This document shows, in pieces, positions 44,414-53,434 of a stretch of 64,000 nt of DNA. The DNA is from Martinezella rhizogenes. Its GTDB lineage: Bacteria; Pseudomonadota; Alphaproteobacteria; Rhizobiales; Rhizobiaceae. The position numbers and the translations under genes were made by a program. The notes under the pieces were generated by a model. That model had not been told where the DNA came from. It ran no database searches and saw only the letters and a list, made by a program, of their open reading frames with translations. The stretch covers positions 62,001 to 126,000 of the forward strand of contig JAAMEZ010000056.1 in assembly GCA_013322215.1 (NCBI GenBank), given 5' to 3'. How positions within the stretch are numbered: the first letter of the stretch is position 1; each line of letters opens with the position of its first letter.

Positions 44414-45673
44414 ATGACCATCACCATCACCTACCGTATTGAAACGCCCGGCAGCATCGAGGCGATGGCCCGCAAGATCGCCAGCGATCAATCGACAGGC
44501 ACCTTCGTCGCTGTGCCGGGCGAGACGGAGGAACTCAAGGCGCGTGTTGCCGCGCGTGTCGTCGCGATCCGTCCCCTGCCCGACGCCGATCGCCCAACCT
44601 GGCCGGAAGCGGCGGAAGAGGGTGGCCCGATCCATCGCGCCGATGTCGACATTGCCTTTCCGCTGGACGCGATCGGTACCGATCTCGCGGCGCTGATGAC
44701 GATCGCGATCGGCGGCGTCTTCTCGATCAAGGGCATGACCGGCATCCGCATCGTCGATATGAAGCTGCCGCAAGCCTTTCGTGATGCACATCCTGGCCCG
44801 CAATTCGGCGTTGCCGGCAGCATGCGCCTGACCGGCGTCAGCGGCCGCCCTATCATCGGCACGATCGTCAAGCCGGCGCTCGGCCTTCGGCCAAAGGAAA
44901 CGGCCGCCCTTGTCGGCGAGCTGATCAGCTCCGGTGTCGATTTCATCAAGGATGACGAGAAGCTGATGAGCCCGGCCTACTCGCCGCTCAAAGAGCGCGT
45001 CGAGGCCATCATGCCGCTGATCCTCGATCACGAGCAGAAGACCGGCAAGAAGGTGATGTACGCCTTCGGCATTTCGCATGCCGATCCCGACGAGATGATG
45101 CGCAACCACGATCTGGTGCTGAAGGCCGGCGGCAATTGCGCCGTCGTCAACATCAATTCCATCGGCTTCGGCGGCATGAGCTTCCTGCGCAAGCGTTCAG
45201 GACTCGTCCTGCATGCGCATCGCAATGGCTGGGATATCCTGACCCGTCATCCAGGCGCCGGCATGGATTTCAAAGTCTACCAACAGTTCTGGCGCCTGCT
45301 AGGGGTTGACCAGTTCCAGATCAACGGCATCAGGGTCAAATACTGGGAACCGGACGACAGCTTCGTCGAATCCTTCAAGGCTATCAGCACGCCGCTCTTC
45401 GACCCATCCGACTGTCCGCTTCCCGTTGCCGGTTCCGGCCAATGGGGCGGTCAGGCGCCGGAAACCTATCAGCGCACCGGCCGGACGATGGACCTCCTCT
45501 ATCTCTGCGGCGGCGGCATCGTCAGCCATCCCTTCGGACCGGCGGCGGGCGTTCGCGCCATCCAGCAGGCCTGGCAGGCGGCGGTTTCGGACGTTCCGCT
45601 TGAACAATATGCCAAGGACCATCCCGAGCTTGCTGCCTCGATCGCAAAATTCAGTGACGGCAAGGACGCCTGA
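44414..45673 (+). CDS. oiaX: RuBisCO-like 3-oxo-isoapionate-4-phosphate decarboxylase (OiaX)
   Basis: A 419-residue RuBisCO large-subunit-like protein. It keeps the active-site Lys in GTIVKPALGL (Lys153) and the carbamylated-Lys motif DFIKDDEKL (Lys179 with Asp181 and Glu182), and later GGGIVSHPFGPAAGV. In the D-apiose pathway OiaX decarboxylates 3-oxo-isoapionate 4-phosphate to L-erythrulose 1-phosphate. The neighbours oiaK and apnO, and apsD and apnL further on, strongly support this function over other RuBisCO-like activities. ATG 44414 is the only usual start; its GAGGAG site is rather far upstream (13 bases). Confidence 0.92.
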   Translation: MTITITYRIETPGSIEAMARKIASDQSTGTFVAVPGETEELKARVAARVVAIRPLPDADRPTWPEAAEEGGPIHRADVDIAFPLDAIGTDLAALMTIAIGGVFSIKGMTGIRIVDMKLPQAFRDAHPGPQFGVAGSMRLTGVSGRPIIGTIVKPALGLRPKETAALVGELISSGVDFIKDDEKLMSPAYSPLKERVEAIMPLILDHEQKTGKKVMYAFGISHADPDEMMRNHDLVLKAGGNCAVVNINSIGFGGMSFLRKRSGLVLHAHRNGWDILTRHPGAGMDFKVYQQFWRLLGVDQFQINGIRVKYWEPDDSFVESFKAISTPLFDPSDCPLPVAGSGQWGGQAPETYQRTGRTMDLLYLCGGGIVSHPFGPAAGVRAIQQAWQAAVSDVPLEQYAKDHPELAASIAKFSDGKDA

Positions 45674-45678
45674 CAGCG

Positions 45679-47013
45679 ATGTCCAATCTTCTTCTCAGCT
45701 ATTACGGCGATGATTTTACCGGCTCCACCGATGTCATGGAGGCGCTTGCCTCGAACGGCGTGCCGACAGCTCTCTTCCTGGGCATTCCGACCGAGGTCAT
45801 GCTCGAACGGTTCAAGCATTGCCGCGCCATCGGCATTGCCGGCACCAGCCGCAGCGAAACGCCGCAATGGATGGACGAGCATCTGACGCCCGTCTTCGAA
45901 TGGCTGAAGAGCCTCGACGCCACGATGTGCCATTACAAGGTCTGCTCGACCTTCGATTCCAGCGCCAAGATCGGCAACATCGGCAAGGCGATCGAGATCG
46001 GCAAGGCTCTCTTTGAGCAATCCGTCGTGCCGGTCGTGGTCGGGGCGCCGCAGCTCAAGCGTTACACTGCCTTTGGCCATCTCTTCGCCGCGTATCAAGG
46101 CGAAGTCTTTCGCATCGACAGACACCCGGTCATGAGCCGCCACCCCGTCACACCAATGGATGAGGCCGATCTGGCCGCGCATCTGAGCAGGCAGACGTCC
46201 CTCCCCGTTAGCCTCGCCGACCTCGTTACCATCCGGGCTGCCGATGCCGACGCTCGGATCGATGCGCTGACGGGGGGCAAGGACGGTATTCTGCTGCTTG
46301 ACGTCGACAGCCCGGAAACCCAGACCGCCGCCGGCCACCAGCTATGGCGTCTTGCAAGCAAGGGCAACGCTTTTGTCGCAGGCTCATCCGGTGTCGAATA
46401 TGCCCTTCTCAAGGCCTGGCGCAATGAGAGCCTGATCGGAGAGAAACCGGAGTTCGCACCTCCGGGCAAGGTGGATCGCCTGGCGGTCGTTTCCGGCAGC
46501 GTGTCGCCGACGACGGAGCGACAAATCCGCCGCGCCACGGCTGAAAGTTTTGACGGCATCGATCTCAATCCCTTGGCGCTTGTCGGAGAAAATGCCGAGC
46601 AGGCGCTGGACACAGCAGTCGCTGCGGGCGTGGCCAGCCTCCAGGCCGGACGCAGCGTCATCCTTCACACAGCACTCGGCCCTTCCGCCGACCGCGGCGG
46701 CGATATCGACCGCATTCCCGGCGCACGCCATCGCCTCGGCCAAGCCCTCGGTACGATCCTGCGGCGGCTGATCGAACAGGAAAAGCTTAGCCGCGCCGTC
46801 ATTGCCGGCGGCGACACGTCGAGCCACGCTCTGAAGGAACTGCGGGTCGAGGCACTAACGACCCTGTTGCCATTGCCACAGACGCCAGGTTCGCCGCTTT
46901 GCACGGCCCACGGCAGCTACGCGCCCACCAATGGCCTGCAGATTGCGCTGAAGGGCGGACAGGTCGGCACCGACGGCTACTTCGCCCAGATCCGCGACGG
47001 AAGAGGATCATAG
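45679..47013 (+). CDS. oiaK: 3-oxo-isoapionate kinase (OiaK), DUF1537 four-carbon acid sugar kinase family
   Basis: A 444-residue kinase of the DUF1537 family, which phosphorylates acid sugars. The N-terminal domain begins LLSYYGDDFTGSTDVMEAL, the family signature; KVCSTFDSSAKIGNIGKAI follows. The C-terminal nucleotide domain has LAVVSGSVSPTTERQI and IAGGDTSSHALKEL. Next to oiaX it should make 3-oxo-isoapionate 4-phosphate. Only five bases separate it from oiaX, so they form a two-gene unit behind the first operator. Confidence 0.92.
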   Translation: MSNLLLSYYGDDFTGSTDVMEALASNGVPTALFLGIPTEVMLERFKHCRAIGIAGTSRSETPQWMDEHLTPVFEWLKSLDATMCHYKVCSTFDSSAKIGNIGKAIEIGKALFEQSVVPVVVGAPQLKRYTAFGHLFAAYQGEVFRIDRHPVMSRHPVTPMDEADLAAHLSRQTSLPVSLADLVTIRAADADARIDALTGGKDGILLLDVDSPETQTAAGHQLWRLASKGNAFVAGSSGVEYALLKAWRNESLIGEKPEFAPPGKVDRLAVVSGSVSPTTERQIRRATAESFDGIDLNPLALVGENAEQALDTAVAAGVASLQAGRSVILHTALGPSADRGGDIDRIPGARHRLGQALGTILRRLIEQEKLSRAVIAGGDTSSHALKELRVEALTTLLPLPQTPGSPLCTAHGSYAPTNGLQIALKGGQVGTDGYFAQIRDGRGS

Positions 47014-47037
47014 CTGCGCCATTCTTCGGCAATCCGT

Positions 47038-47064
47038 TGGCATACTCATTGACTCATTATACCA
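47038..47064. promoter_or_regulatory. Putative GntR operator upstream of apnO, with 8-bp duplication
   Basis: The left half TGGCATACTCAT and the right half CTCATTATACCA match the halves of the site at 44339-44357. An 8-base direct repeat (ACTCATTG/ACTCATTA) separates them, as if the centre had been duplicated. It suggests a separate promoter for apnO and the genes behind it. Confidence 0.65.
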
Positions 47065-47103
47065 CTTGCGATACCACACTCTGAAAGTGAACGAGGTACT
47101 ACC

Positions 47104-47931
47104 ATGACAGCAATTGCTCTTTTCGGCGCCGGCGGCAAAATGGGCTACCGGCTCGCCAAGAACCTGAAAGGCTCGCGCTTCGATGTGCGCCATGTCGAGG
47201 TCAGCGACGCCGGCAAGGCTCGCCTGAAGAATGATCTTTCCGTCGATTGCGTACCTGCCGATGCCGCGCTCGATGGCGCAGACGTGGTTATCCTTGCTGT
47301 GCCGGACACCGCGATCGGCAAGGTTGCCGTCGGCATCGTCGACAAGCTGAAGCCGGGCACGATGGTCGTCGCTCTCGACGCCGCCGCACCCTTTGCAGGC
47401 CATCTGCCGCAGCGCGAAGACCTCACCTATTTCGTCACTCATCCCTGCCATCCGCCAATCTTCAACGATGAGACCGACATGCAGGCCAAGAAGGACCATT
47501 TCGGTGGCCTCTTTGCCAAGCAGCATATCGTTTCGGCGCTGATGCAGGGTCCGGAAAGTGCCTATGCTCTCGGCGAGGAAATCGCCAAGGTCATCTGGGC
47601 CCCCGTCATGCGCTCGCACCGCGTCACCGTCGAGCAGATGGCGATGCTGGAGCCGGGTCTTTCCGAAACCGTTTGCGCCTCGCTGCTCGTCATCATGCGC
47701 CAGGCCATGGATGAATGCGTTACCCGCGGCGTTCCGGCAGAAGCCGCCCGCGACTTCCTGCTCGGCCACATGAACGTGCTCGGCGCCGTCATCTTCAAGG
47801 AAGTCGACGGTGTGTTCTCCGATGCCTGCAACAAGGCAATCGAATTCGGCATCCCTGCCCTGATGCGCGACGACTGGAAGAAGGTCTTCGAGCCGCAGGA
47901 GATCGCAGAAAGCATCCGTCGCATCACCTGA
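47104..47931 (+). CDS. apnO: D-apionate oxidoisomerase (ApnO)
   Basis: A 275-residue NAD-dependent enzyme with the Rossmann loop FGAGGKMGYRLAKNL at the N-terminus, VILAVPDTAIGKV, and a helical C-terminal domain as in 6-phosphogluconate-dehydrogenase-type proteins. THPCHPPIFNDETD and VTVEQMAMLEPGLSETV mark the D-apionate oxidoisomerase group. It would convert D-apionate to 3-oxo-isoapionate, the substrate of OiaK. It starts a new transcription unit behind its own operator and is followed by the sugar importer. Confidence 0.9.
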   Translation: MTAIALFGAGGKMGYRLAKNLKGSRFDVRHVEVSDAGKARLKNDLSVDCVPADAALDGADVVILAVPDTAIGKVAVGIVDKLKPGTMVVALDAAAPFAGHLPQREDLTYFVTHPCHPPIFNDETDMQAKKDHFGGLFAKQHIVSALMQGPESAYALGEEIAKVIWAPVMRSHRVTVEQMAMLEPGLSETVCASLLVIMRQAMDECVTRGVPAEAARDFLLGHMNVLGAVIFKEVDGVFSDACNKAIEFGIPALMRDDWKKVFEPQEIAESIRRIT

Positions 47932-47968
47932 TCGACGTCCCTGGGGAGGGCGTCGCTCTCCCCTTGCT

Positions 47969-47987
47969 GCCCTGCCGGGAACAGGGC
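47969..47987 (+). terminator. Hairpin between apnO and the binding-protein gene
   Basis: GCCCTG (47969-47974) pairs with CAGGGC (47982-47987), followed by CTGTTT. It is a weak terminator or a processing hairpin that could raise binding-protein levels relative to apnO. Confidence 0.4.
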
Positions 47988-48011
47988 CTGTTTCATAACT
48001 GGGAGGAGACC

Positions 48012-48953
48012 ATGAAACTGACACGCAGACTGACACTTGCAGCCTTCACCGGCGCATTGGCGCTGGGCACGGCAATGCCGGCCTTCGCGGCCGATCTGAT
48101 CGCCATCATCACGCCGGCCTTCGATAATCCATTCTTCAAGGCAGAGGCCGTCGGCGCCGAAGCCAAGGCAAAAGAGCTGGGTTACGAGACGCTCGTCATG
48201 ACGCATGACGACGATGCCAACAAGCAATCGGAAGTCATCGACACGGCGATTGGACGCGGCGCCAAGGCCATCATCCTCGACAATGCCGGCGCAGATGCGA
48301 CGGTCGCTGCCTTGAAGAAGGCCAAGGATGCGGGCATCCCCTCCTTCCTCATCGACCGCGAAATCAACGTCACCGGCATCGCCGTCGCCCAGATCGTTTC
48401 CAATAATTATCAGGGCGCACAGCTCGGCGCGCAGGAATTCGTCAAGCTGATGGGCGAGAAGGGCAATTATGCCGAACTCGTCGGCCGCGAAGCCGATACC
48501 AATGCCGGCATCCGCTCGCAGGGCTATCACGACGTCATCGACGACTATCCGGACCTGAAGCTGGTCGCCAAGCAGTCGGCAAACTGGAGCCAGACCGAAG
48601 CCTACGCCAAGATGGAAACCATCCTTCAGGCAAATCCTGACATCAAGGGCGTAATTTCGGGCAACGACACCATGGCGATGGGCGCGATCGCCGCCCTGCA
48701 GGCCGCCGGCCGCAAGGATGTGATCGTCGTCGGCTTCGACGGTTCCAACGATGTGCGCGACTCCATCAAGGCCGGCGGCATCAAGGCGACGGTCATGCAG
48801 CCAGCCTATGCCCAGGCGCAGAAGGCGGTCGAACAGGCCGATGCTTACATCAAGAACAAGACGGCGCCGAAGGATGAGAAGCAATTGATGGATTGCGTCC
48901 TCATCAATGCCGACAACGCCGACAAACTTGAGACCTTCGCACTGAAGAACTGA
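48012..48953 (+). CDS. Sugar ABC transporter periplasmic binding protein (ribose/RbsB type)
   Basis: A 313-residue periplasmic protein with a signal peptide ending PAFA before ADLIAIITPAFDNPFFKAEA. It is a type 1 periplasmic binding fold (GRGAKAIILDNAGADATVAA, IDREINVTGIAVAQIVSNN, ADTNAGIRSQGYHDVI, GVISGNDTMAMGAIAALQA). Together with the RbsA- and RbsC-like proteins behind it, it should import a monosaccharide, by context D-apiose. GGGAGGAG precedes ATG 48012. A repeat element lies between this gene and the rest of the transporter. Confidence 0.92.
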   Translation: MKLTRRLTLAAFTGALALGTAMPAFAADLIAIITPAFDNPFFKAEAVGAEAKAKELGYETLVMTHDDDANKQSEVIDTAIGRGAKAIILDNAGADATVAALKKAKDAGIPSFLIDREINVTGIAVAQIVSNNYQGAQLGAQEFVKLMGEKGNYAELVGREADTNAGIRSQGYHDVIDDYPDLKLVAKQSANWSQTEAYAKMETILQANPDIKGVISGNDTMAMGAIAALQAAGRKDVIVVGFDGSNDVRDSIKAGGIKATVMQPAYAQAQKAVEQADAYIKNKTAPKDEKQLMDCVLINADNADKLETFALKN

Positions 48954-48963
48954 TGGCGGACCA

Positions 48964-49076
48964 CTAGAGCCGGATGATTTAAGGTCTGTTCGACCTAAAA
49001 TCTGAATCCGCTCTAGCATCAAAGAAGTAGAGCGTGATGTCGTCCGAAAACCGCCTACACTTTCGGCATCACGCTC
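48964..49076. repeat. RIME-like intergenic repeat (two palindromic units)
   Basis: Unit 1: CTAGAGC (48964-48970) and GCTCTAG (49010-49016) close an imperfect hairpin with GGTC/GACC inside. Unit 2: GAGCGTGATG (49030-49039) and CATCACGCTC (49067-49076), with inner arms CCGAAA (49044-49049) and TTTCGG (49061-49066). This form (GCGTGATGTCGTCCGAAAACCG-like) is well known between genes in Rhizobium genomes. It may affect mRNA stability in this operon. Confidence 0.8.
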
Positions 49077-49142
49077 CGAGCTGGAGGGCGCGGAAGAACC
49101 GCGCTCTCCCGATGTCTTTCCTGCGAGATCGAGGTGCATTGC

Positions 49143-49787
49143 ATGTTGAGGACCAGAGGCGCCCTCGTGGCCCTTGTTTTGGCCGCGGCATTGCCCGGCT
49201 GCAAGATTATCAAGACACCGACGCCCGAGGAAAAGGCGGCGGAGGCGGCAAAGAGCGCCTTCGACCCTGCAACCAAGGTCGACGCGATCTGGCAGTCCCA
49301 GGTACTGCCCGCCATTGATAAACGCGCGGGCGATATCAAGACGGTGTTGCAGGCCATAGCCGCAAATCCGGACGAAGCCGGCGCCAAATATGGAAATCCG
49401 CGAAAACAGGCCTCATCGCCCTGGACTTATGCCGTCAAGCTGAACGGCAAGATCGTCGCAGCCGACACCGCCTCGCGCGCCGGAACCCTCGATGTCGATG
49501 TGGATGGCGACGGCAAGGCGGACGCGAAGGTGCAGATTGGCCCGGCAATCCGTGGCACGGCGCTGCGCGACGCGCTGGACTTCCTGGATTTCAACGAATT
49601 CAGGAACCAGATCGAATGGGCTCAGTTCGGCAAGGCCTTCAATGAGAAGGCAAACTCATCCTTTCTGGCCGCCCTGCCCCGGGATGGGCTGACCGGAAAG
49701 ACGATCACGGTGACCGGCGCGTTTCCGCTGCCCGCATCCGGCCAGCTTCCCCTGATCACCCCTTCGGCCTTGACCCTGGGGCAATGA
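49143..49787 (+). CDS. DUF2291 family lipoprotein of a sugar importer
   Basis: A 214-residue lipoprotein with a signal peptide ending in the lipobox LPGC. The body (FDPATKVDAIWQSQVLPAID, TLDVDVDGDGKADAKVQIGP, RDALDFLDFNEFRNQIEWAQ) belongs to DUF2291, a family found next to ribose-type ABC importers in Rhizobiales and others. Its function is not established; a periplasmic accessory to sugar uptake is likely from position. The stop overlaps the ATPase start by 4 bases (ATGA). GTG at 49134 is an alternative start. Confidence 0.85.
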   Translation: MLRTRGALVALVLAAALPGCKIIKTPTPEEKAAEAAKSAFDPATKVDAIWQSQVLPAIDKRAGDIKTVLQAIAANPDEAGAKYGNPRKQASSPWTYAVKLNGKIVAADTASRAGTLDVDVDGDGKADAKVQIGPAIRGTALRDALDFLDFNEFRNQIEWAQFGKAFNEKANSSFLAALPRDGLTGKTITVTGAFPLPASGQLPLITPSALTLGQ

Positions 49788-51337
49788 CCATGAGCGAAAC
49801 GCCAAGCAACGACATCATCCTGCGCCTGGAGGACGTTTCCAAGGTCTATTCCGGCATCGTCGCCGTCAAGCACGCCAACCTGGAGCTGCATCGCGGCGCG
49901 GTCAATGTGCTCGTCGGCGAAAACGGCGCCGGCAAGTCTACCCTGATGAAGATCATCGCCGGCGTCGAACGGCCGACCTCGGGCCGCATCCTGCTCGAGG
50001 GTGAGGAAGTCTCCTTCAGCAGCCCGGCCGACGCGCAGGCTCGCGGGATCGGCATGATCTTCCAGGAGCTCAATCTCTTCGCCAACATGACGGTGGCCGA
50101 GAACATCTTTGCCACGCGCGAAATCACCCGCGGCATCTTCGGTATCGATCACAAGGCGCAAATCGCAAGGGCCAACGAGTTTCTCGACCGGCTCGATGCC
50201 GGCATAGGCGCCGAGACCATGGTGGAGGACCTGCCGATCGGGCAGCAGCAGCTTGTCGAGATCGCCAAGGCCATCTCGCTTAATGCCCGTATCCTGATCA
50301 TGGACGAGCCGACATCGGCGCTATCTGCGGCGGAAGTCGACATTCTGTTCAAGGTCATCGCAGAACTGAAGGCTCAGGGCGTTGCGATCGCCTATATTTC
50401 GCACCGGCTGGAAGAGCTGATGCGGATCGGCGATTACATCACCGTGCTGCGCGACGGGCAGATCACCGGCCAGGCCATGGTTCGCGATATCGACACGAAA
50501 TGGATCGTCCGCTCGATGATCGGATCCGACGCGAAGGACTTCGCCAAGGACGGCGGCCATGCGATCGGCAAGGAAGCTTTCCGTGCCGAGGAGATTAGCC
50601 TGCCGCGACGCACGGGCGGCCTTGCCGTCGACCATGTCTCGCTGTCGGTGCGTGCCGGCGAAATCCTCGGCATCTACGGCCTGATGGGTGCCGGACGCAG
50701 CGAATTCTTCGAATGCGTGATGGGCCGGCACATGCATTCGACCGGACGGATCTACATCGATGGCGTGGAAGTGCGCGCACGCGATACCACCAGACGGATC
50801 CGGCAGGGTCTTGCACTGATCCCGGAGGACCGTCAGCGCGAGGGATTGGTGCAGGTCCTGTCCATCGCCAGCAATTTGACGCTTGCGAGCCTCGGCCGTT
50901 TCGCCCGGCTGTTTTTCCATATCGATCCTGGTGCCGAAAAGAACGCCATTCGCGACATGATCCGCGATCTTTCGATCAAGGCGCCCAATCCTGATTTCGA
51001 GGTCACCTCCATGTCAGGCGGCAACCAGCAGAAAGTCGTTATCGGCAAGGCTCTGATGACCGACCCGAAGGTGCTTTTGATGGACGAGCCGAGCCGCGGT
51101 ATCGATGTCGGCGCCAAGGCGGATGTCTTCCGCACCATGCGCAAGCTCGCCGGCAAGGGCCTGGCAATCTTGTTTTCAACCTCCGACCTTGAAGAGGTCA
51201 TGGCACTTTCAGACCGCATCGCTGTGCTCAGCAACGGCAAACTCGTGGCCGTTCTCGACAGAAGCGAAGCGACGGAAGAAGCCATCATCGCGGCATCCGC
51301 CAAGGGACACGGACATACAGGGAAACTCGCGTCATGA
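49784..51337 (+). CDS. Sugar ABC importer ATPase (RbsA-like, two NBDs)
   Basis: A 517-residue protein with two fused ATPase domains as in ribose-type importers. The first has Walker A VGENGAGKST, signature IGQQQLVEIAKA and LIMDEPTSAL; the second has a degenerate Walker A (YGLMGAGRSE) and SGGNQQKVVIGKAL with LLMDEPSRGIDVG. It powers import with the permease behind it. Starts by ATGA overlap at 49784 (a Met two codons on is an option) and overlaps the permease gene by 4 bases. Confidence 0.94.
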   Translation: MTMSETPSNDIILRLEDVSKVYSGIVAVKHANLELHRGAVNVLVGENGAGKSTLMKIIAGVERPTSGRILLEGEEVSFSSPADAQARGIGMIFQELNLFANMTVAENIFATREITRGIFGIDHKAQIARANEFLDRLDAGIGAETMVEDLPIGQQQLVEIAKAISLNARILIMDEPTSALSAAEVDILFKVIAELKAQGVAIAYISHRLEELMRIGDYITVLRDGQITGQAMVRDIDTKWIVRSMIGSDAKDFAKDGGHAIGKEAFRAEEISLPRRTGGLAVDHVSLSVRAGEILGIYGLMGAGRSEFFECVMGRHMHSTGRIYIDGVEVRARDTTRRIRQGLALIPEDRQREGLVQVLSIASNLTLASLGRFARLFFHIDPGAEKNAIRDMIRDLSIKAPNPDFEVTSMSGGNQQKVVIGKALMTDPKVLLMDEPSRGIDVGAKADVFRTMRKLAGKGLAILFSTSDLEEVMALSDRIAVLSNGKLVAVLDRSEATEEAIIAASAKGHGHTGKLAS

Positions 51338-52398
51338 CCGCAGATACGTCCTCTACCTTTGCGACCAATCGCTCGAACGGTTCCGTTCTCCTGACGCTGA
51401 TGAAGCTCAGGACCTTCATCGCGCTGTTTGCCGTCGTCATCTTCTTTGCGATCTTCGCACCGAACTTTACTTCGACCGCCAACATCATCCTGATGTCGAA
51501 GCATGTCGCGCTTAACGCCTTCCTCGCCATGGGCATGACCTTCGTGATCGTAACCGGCGGCATTGACCTTTCGGTCGGCTCGATCGTCGGCCTGTGCGGC
51601 ATGGTGGCGGGCGCCCTCATCCTGAACGGCGTTGAACTGCCGATCGGATATACCGTCTACTTCAACATCTACGAGATCATTCTCATCACGCTCGCCGTCG
51701 GGCTATCGATCGGGCTCATCAACGGGCTACTCATTACCAAGCTCAACGTTGCGCCCTTCATCGCCACGCTCGGAACGCTCTATATCGCCCGCGGCCTCGC
51801 GCTCCTGTCTTCCGACGGCCAGACCTTCCCGAACCTCGTGGGACGGCCGGAATACGATACGACCGGCTTCGACGTCTTCGGTGCCGGCCGCATGCTTGGT
51901 CTGCCCGTTTCCATCTGGATCCTGATCGTGCTGGCGCTGCTCGCCGCCTATGTCGCCCGTTCGACGCCGATCGGCCGGCACATCTTCGCCGTCGGCGGCA
52001 ATGAGCGCGCCGCGCGCATGTCCGGCATCCGTGTCGATGTGGTCAAGATCTTCGTCTACATGTTCTCAGGGCTCTGCGCTGCCATCGTCGGCATCGTCAT
52101 ATCGTCGGAGCTGATGGCGGCGCATCCGGCAACCGGCGAAAGCTTCGAGCTGAACGCTATCGCGGCAGCCGTGCTCGGCGGCACCTCCATGTCGGGCGGC
52201 CGCGGCACTATAGGCGGCACGATCATCGGCGCCTTCGTCATCGGCATCCTTTCGGACGGCCTTGTGATGATGGGCGTCTCATCCTTCTGGCAGATGGTGA
52301 TCAAGGGATGTGTCATCATCATCGCTGTCGTTGTGGATCAGGCGCAACGGCGCCTCCAGCAGCGCGTAACTCTCATGCAAATGGCAAAGGCAGGCTGA
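51334..52398 (+). CDS. Sugar ABC importer permease (RbsC-like)
   Basis: A 354-residue inner-membrane permease with about ten helices. Typical segments are FLAMGMTFVIVTGGIDLSVG, IATLGTLYIARGLALLSSDG, RHIFAVGGNERAARMSGIRV and AAVLGGTSMSGGRGTIGGT. It forms the channel for the sugar bound by the protein at 48012-48953. Translation is coupled to the ATPase gene; apsD follows after one base, which ties import to the first oxidation step. Confidence 0.94.
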   Translation: MTADTSSTFATNRSNGSVLLTLMKLRTFIALFAVVIFFAIFAPNFTSTANIILMSKHVALNAFLAMGMTFVIVTGGIDLSVGSIVGLCGMVAGALILNGVELPIGYTVYFNIYEIILITLAVGLSIGLINGLLITKLNVAPFIATLGTLYIARGLALLSSDGQTFPNLVGRPEYDTTGFDVFGAGRMLGLPVSIWILIVLALLAAYVARSTPIGRHIFAVGGNERAARMSGIRVDVVKIFVYMFSGLCAAIVGIVISSELMAAHPATGESFELNAIAAAVLGGTSMSGGRGTIGGTIIGAFVIGILSDGLVMMGVSSFWQMVIKGCVIIIAVVVDQAQRRLQQRVTLMQMAKAG

Positions 52399-52399
52399 A

Positions 52400-53434
52400 A
52401 TGGCAGAACTCAAGGGCGCATTGATCGGTTGCGGCTTCTTCGCAATCAATCAGATGCACGCGTGGCAGGACGTCGAAGGCGCTCGTATCGTTGCGATCTG
52501 CGACCGCGATCCGGAGCGGCTGAAGCTCGTCCGCGATCAGTTCGGCATTGAGCGTCGCTATGCAGATGCCGCCGCGATGTTTGCAGACGGCGGCTTTGAC
52601 TTCGTCGATATCGCAACGACGGTCGCAAGCCATCGCGCCCTGGTGGAGATGGCTGCATCCCACAGGATCCCGGCGATCTGCCAGAAGCCGTTCGCGAAAA
52701 CATTGAGCGACGCCAAGGCAATGGTTGCAGCCTGTGCTACGGCCGGCGTGCCGCTGATGGTGCATGAGAACTTCCGCTGGCAGACACCCATTCAGGCCGT
52801 CAAGACTGTTCTGCAGTCGGGCGCGATCGGTGAGCCCTTCTGGGGACGTTTCTCCTTCCGCTCCGGCTACGATGTGTTTTCCGGCCAGCCTTACCTGGCC
52901 GAAGGCGAACGGTTCATCATCGAGGATCTCGGCATTCATACGCTCGACATCGCCCGCTTCATCCTCGGTGATGTCGCTTCGCTGACGGCCCGCACCAAGC
53001 GGGTCAATCCGAAGATCAAGGGCGAGGATGTCGCCACCATCCTGCTCGACCATGAGAGCGGCGCGACGTCGATTGTCGACGTCAGCTACGCCTCCAAGCT
53101 TGCGACGGAGCCTTTCCCCGAGACTCTGATAGAACTCGACGGCACGAAGGGTAGTATTCGGCTGTCGCAGGGATATCGCCTTGAGGTCAGCGGTTCCGAT
53201 GGCGTGACCGTATCCGATGCTTCACCTCGGCTTCTATCCTGGGCCTCGCGTCCCTGGCACAATATTCAGGAGAGCGTCCTGGCGATCCAGCAGCATTGGG
53301 CCGACCGCCTTGCCAATGGCGGCGAAACCTCCACGTCAGGCGCTGACAATCTCAAGACGCTGGCGCTTGTCGAGGCGGCCTATGAGAGTGCGGCAAGCTG
53401 GCGCCCGGTTGACATCGGAGCCATGTTGCGATGA
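52400..53434 (+). CDS. apsD: D-apiose dehydrogenase (ApsD), Gfo/Idh/MocA family
   Basis: A 344-residue NAD(P)-dependent oxidoreductase. The nucleotide site is ALIGCGFFAINQMHAWQD, the catalytic Lys lies in ICQKPFAKTLSDAKAM, and the C-terminal domain has FIIEDLGIHTLDIARFILGD. In the D-apiose pathway ApsD oxidises D-apiose to D-apionolactone. The next gene encodes the lactonase and overlaps by 4 bases. Gfo/Idh proteins are diverse, so the assignment relies mostly on this context. Confidence 0.9.
   Translation: MAELKGALIGCGFFAINQMHAWQDVEGARIVAICDRDPERLKLVRDQFGIERRYADAAAMFADGGFDFVDIATTVASHRALVEMAASHRIPAICQKPFAKTLSDAKAMVAACATAGVPLMVHENFRWQTPIQAVKTVLQSGAIGEPFWGRFSFRSGYDVFSGQPYLAEGERFIIEDLGIHTLDIARFILGDVASLTARTKRVNPKIKGEDVATILLDHESGATSIVDVSYASKLATEPFPETLIELDGTKGSIRLSQGYRLEVSGSDGVTVSDASPRLLSWASRPWHNIQESVLAIQQHWADRLANGGETSTSGADNLKTLALVEAAYESAASWRPVDIGAMLR

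Noticed and set aside
47562..49139. Minus-strand frame of 525 codons
   Set aside because: Antisense to apnO and the binding-protein gene, and it includes the repeat element; no recognisable protein.
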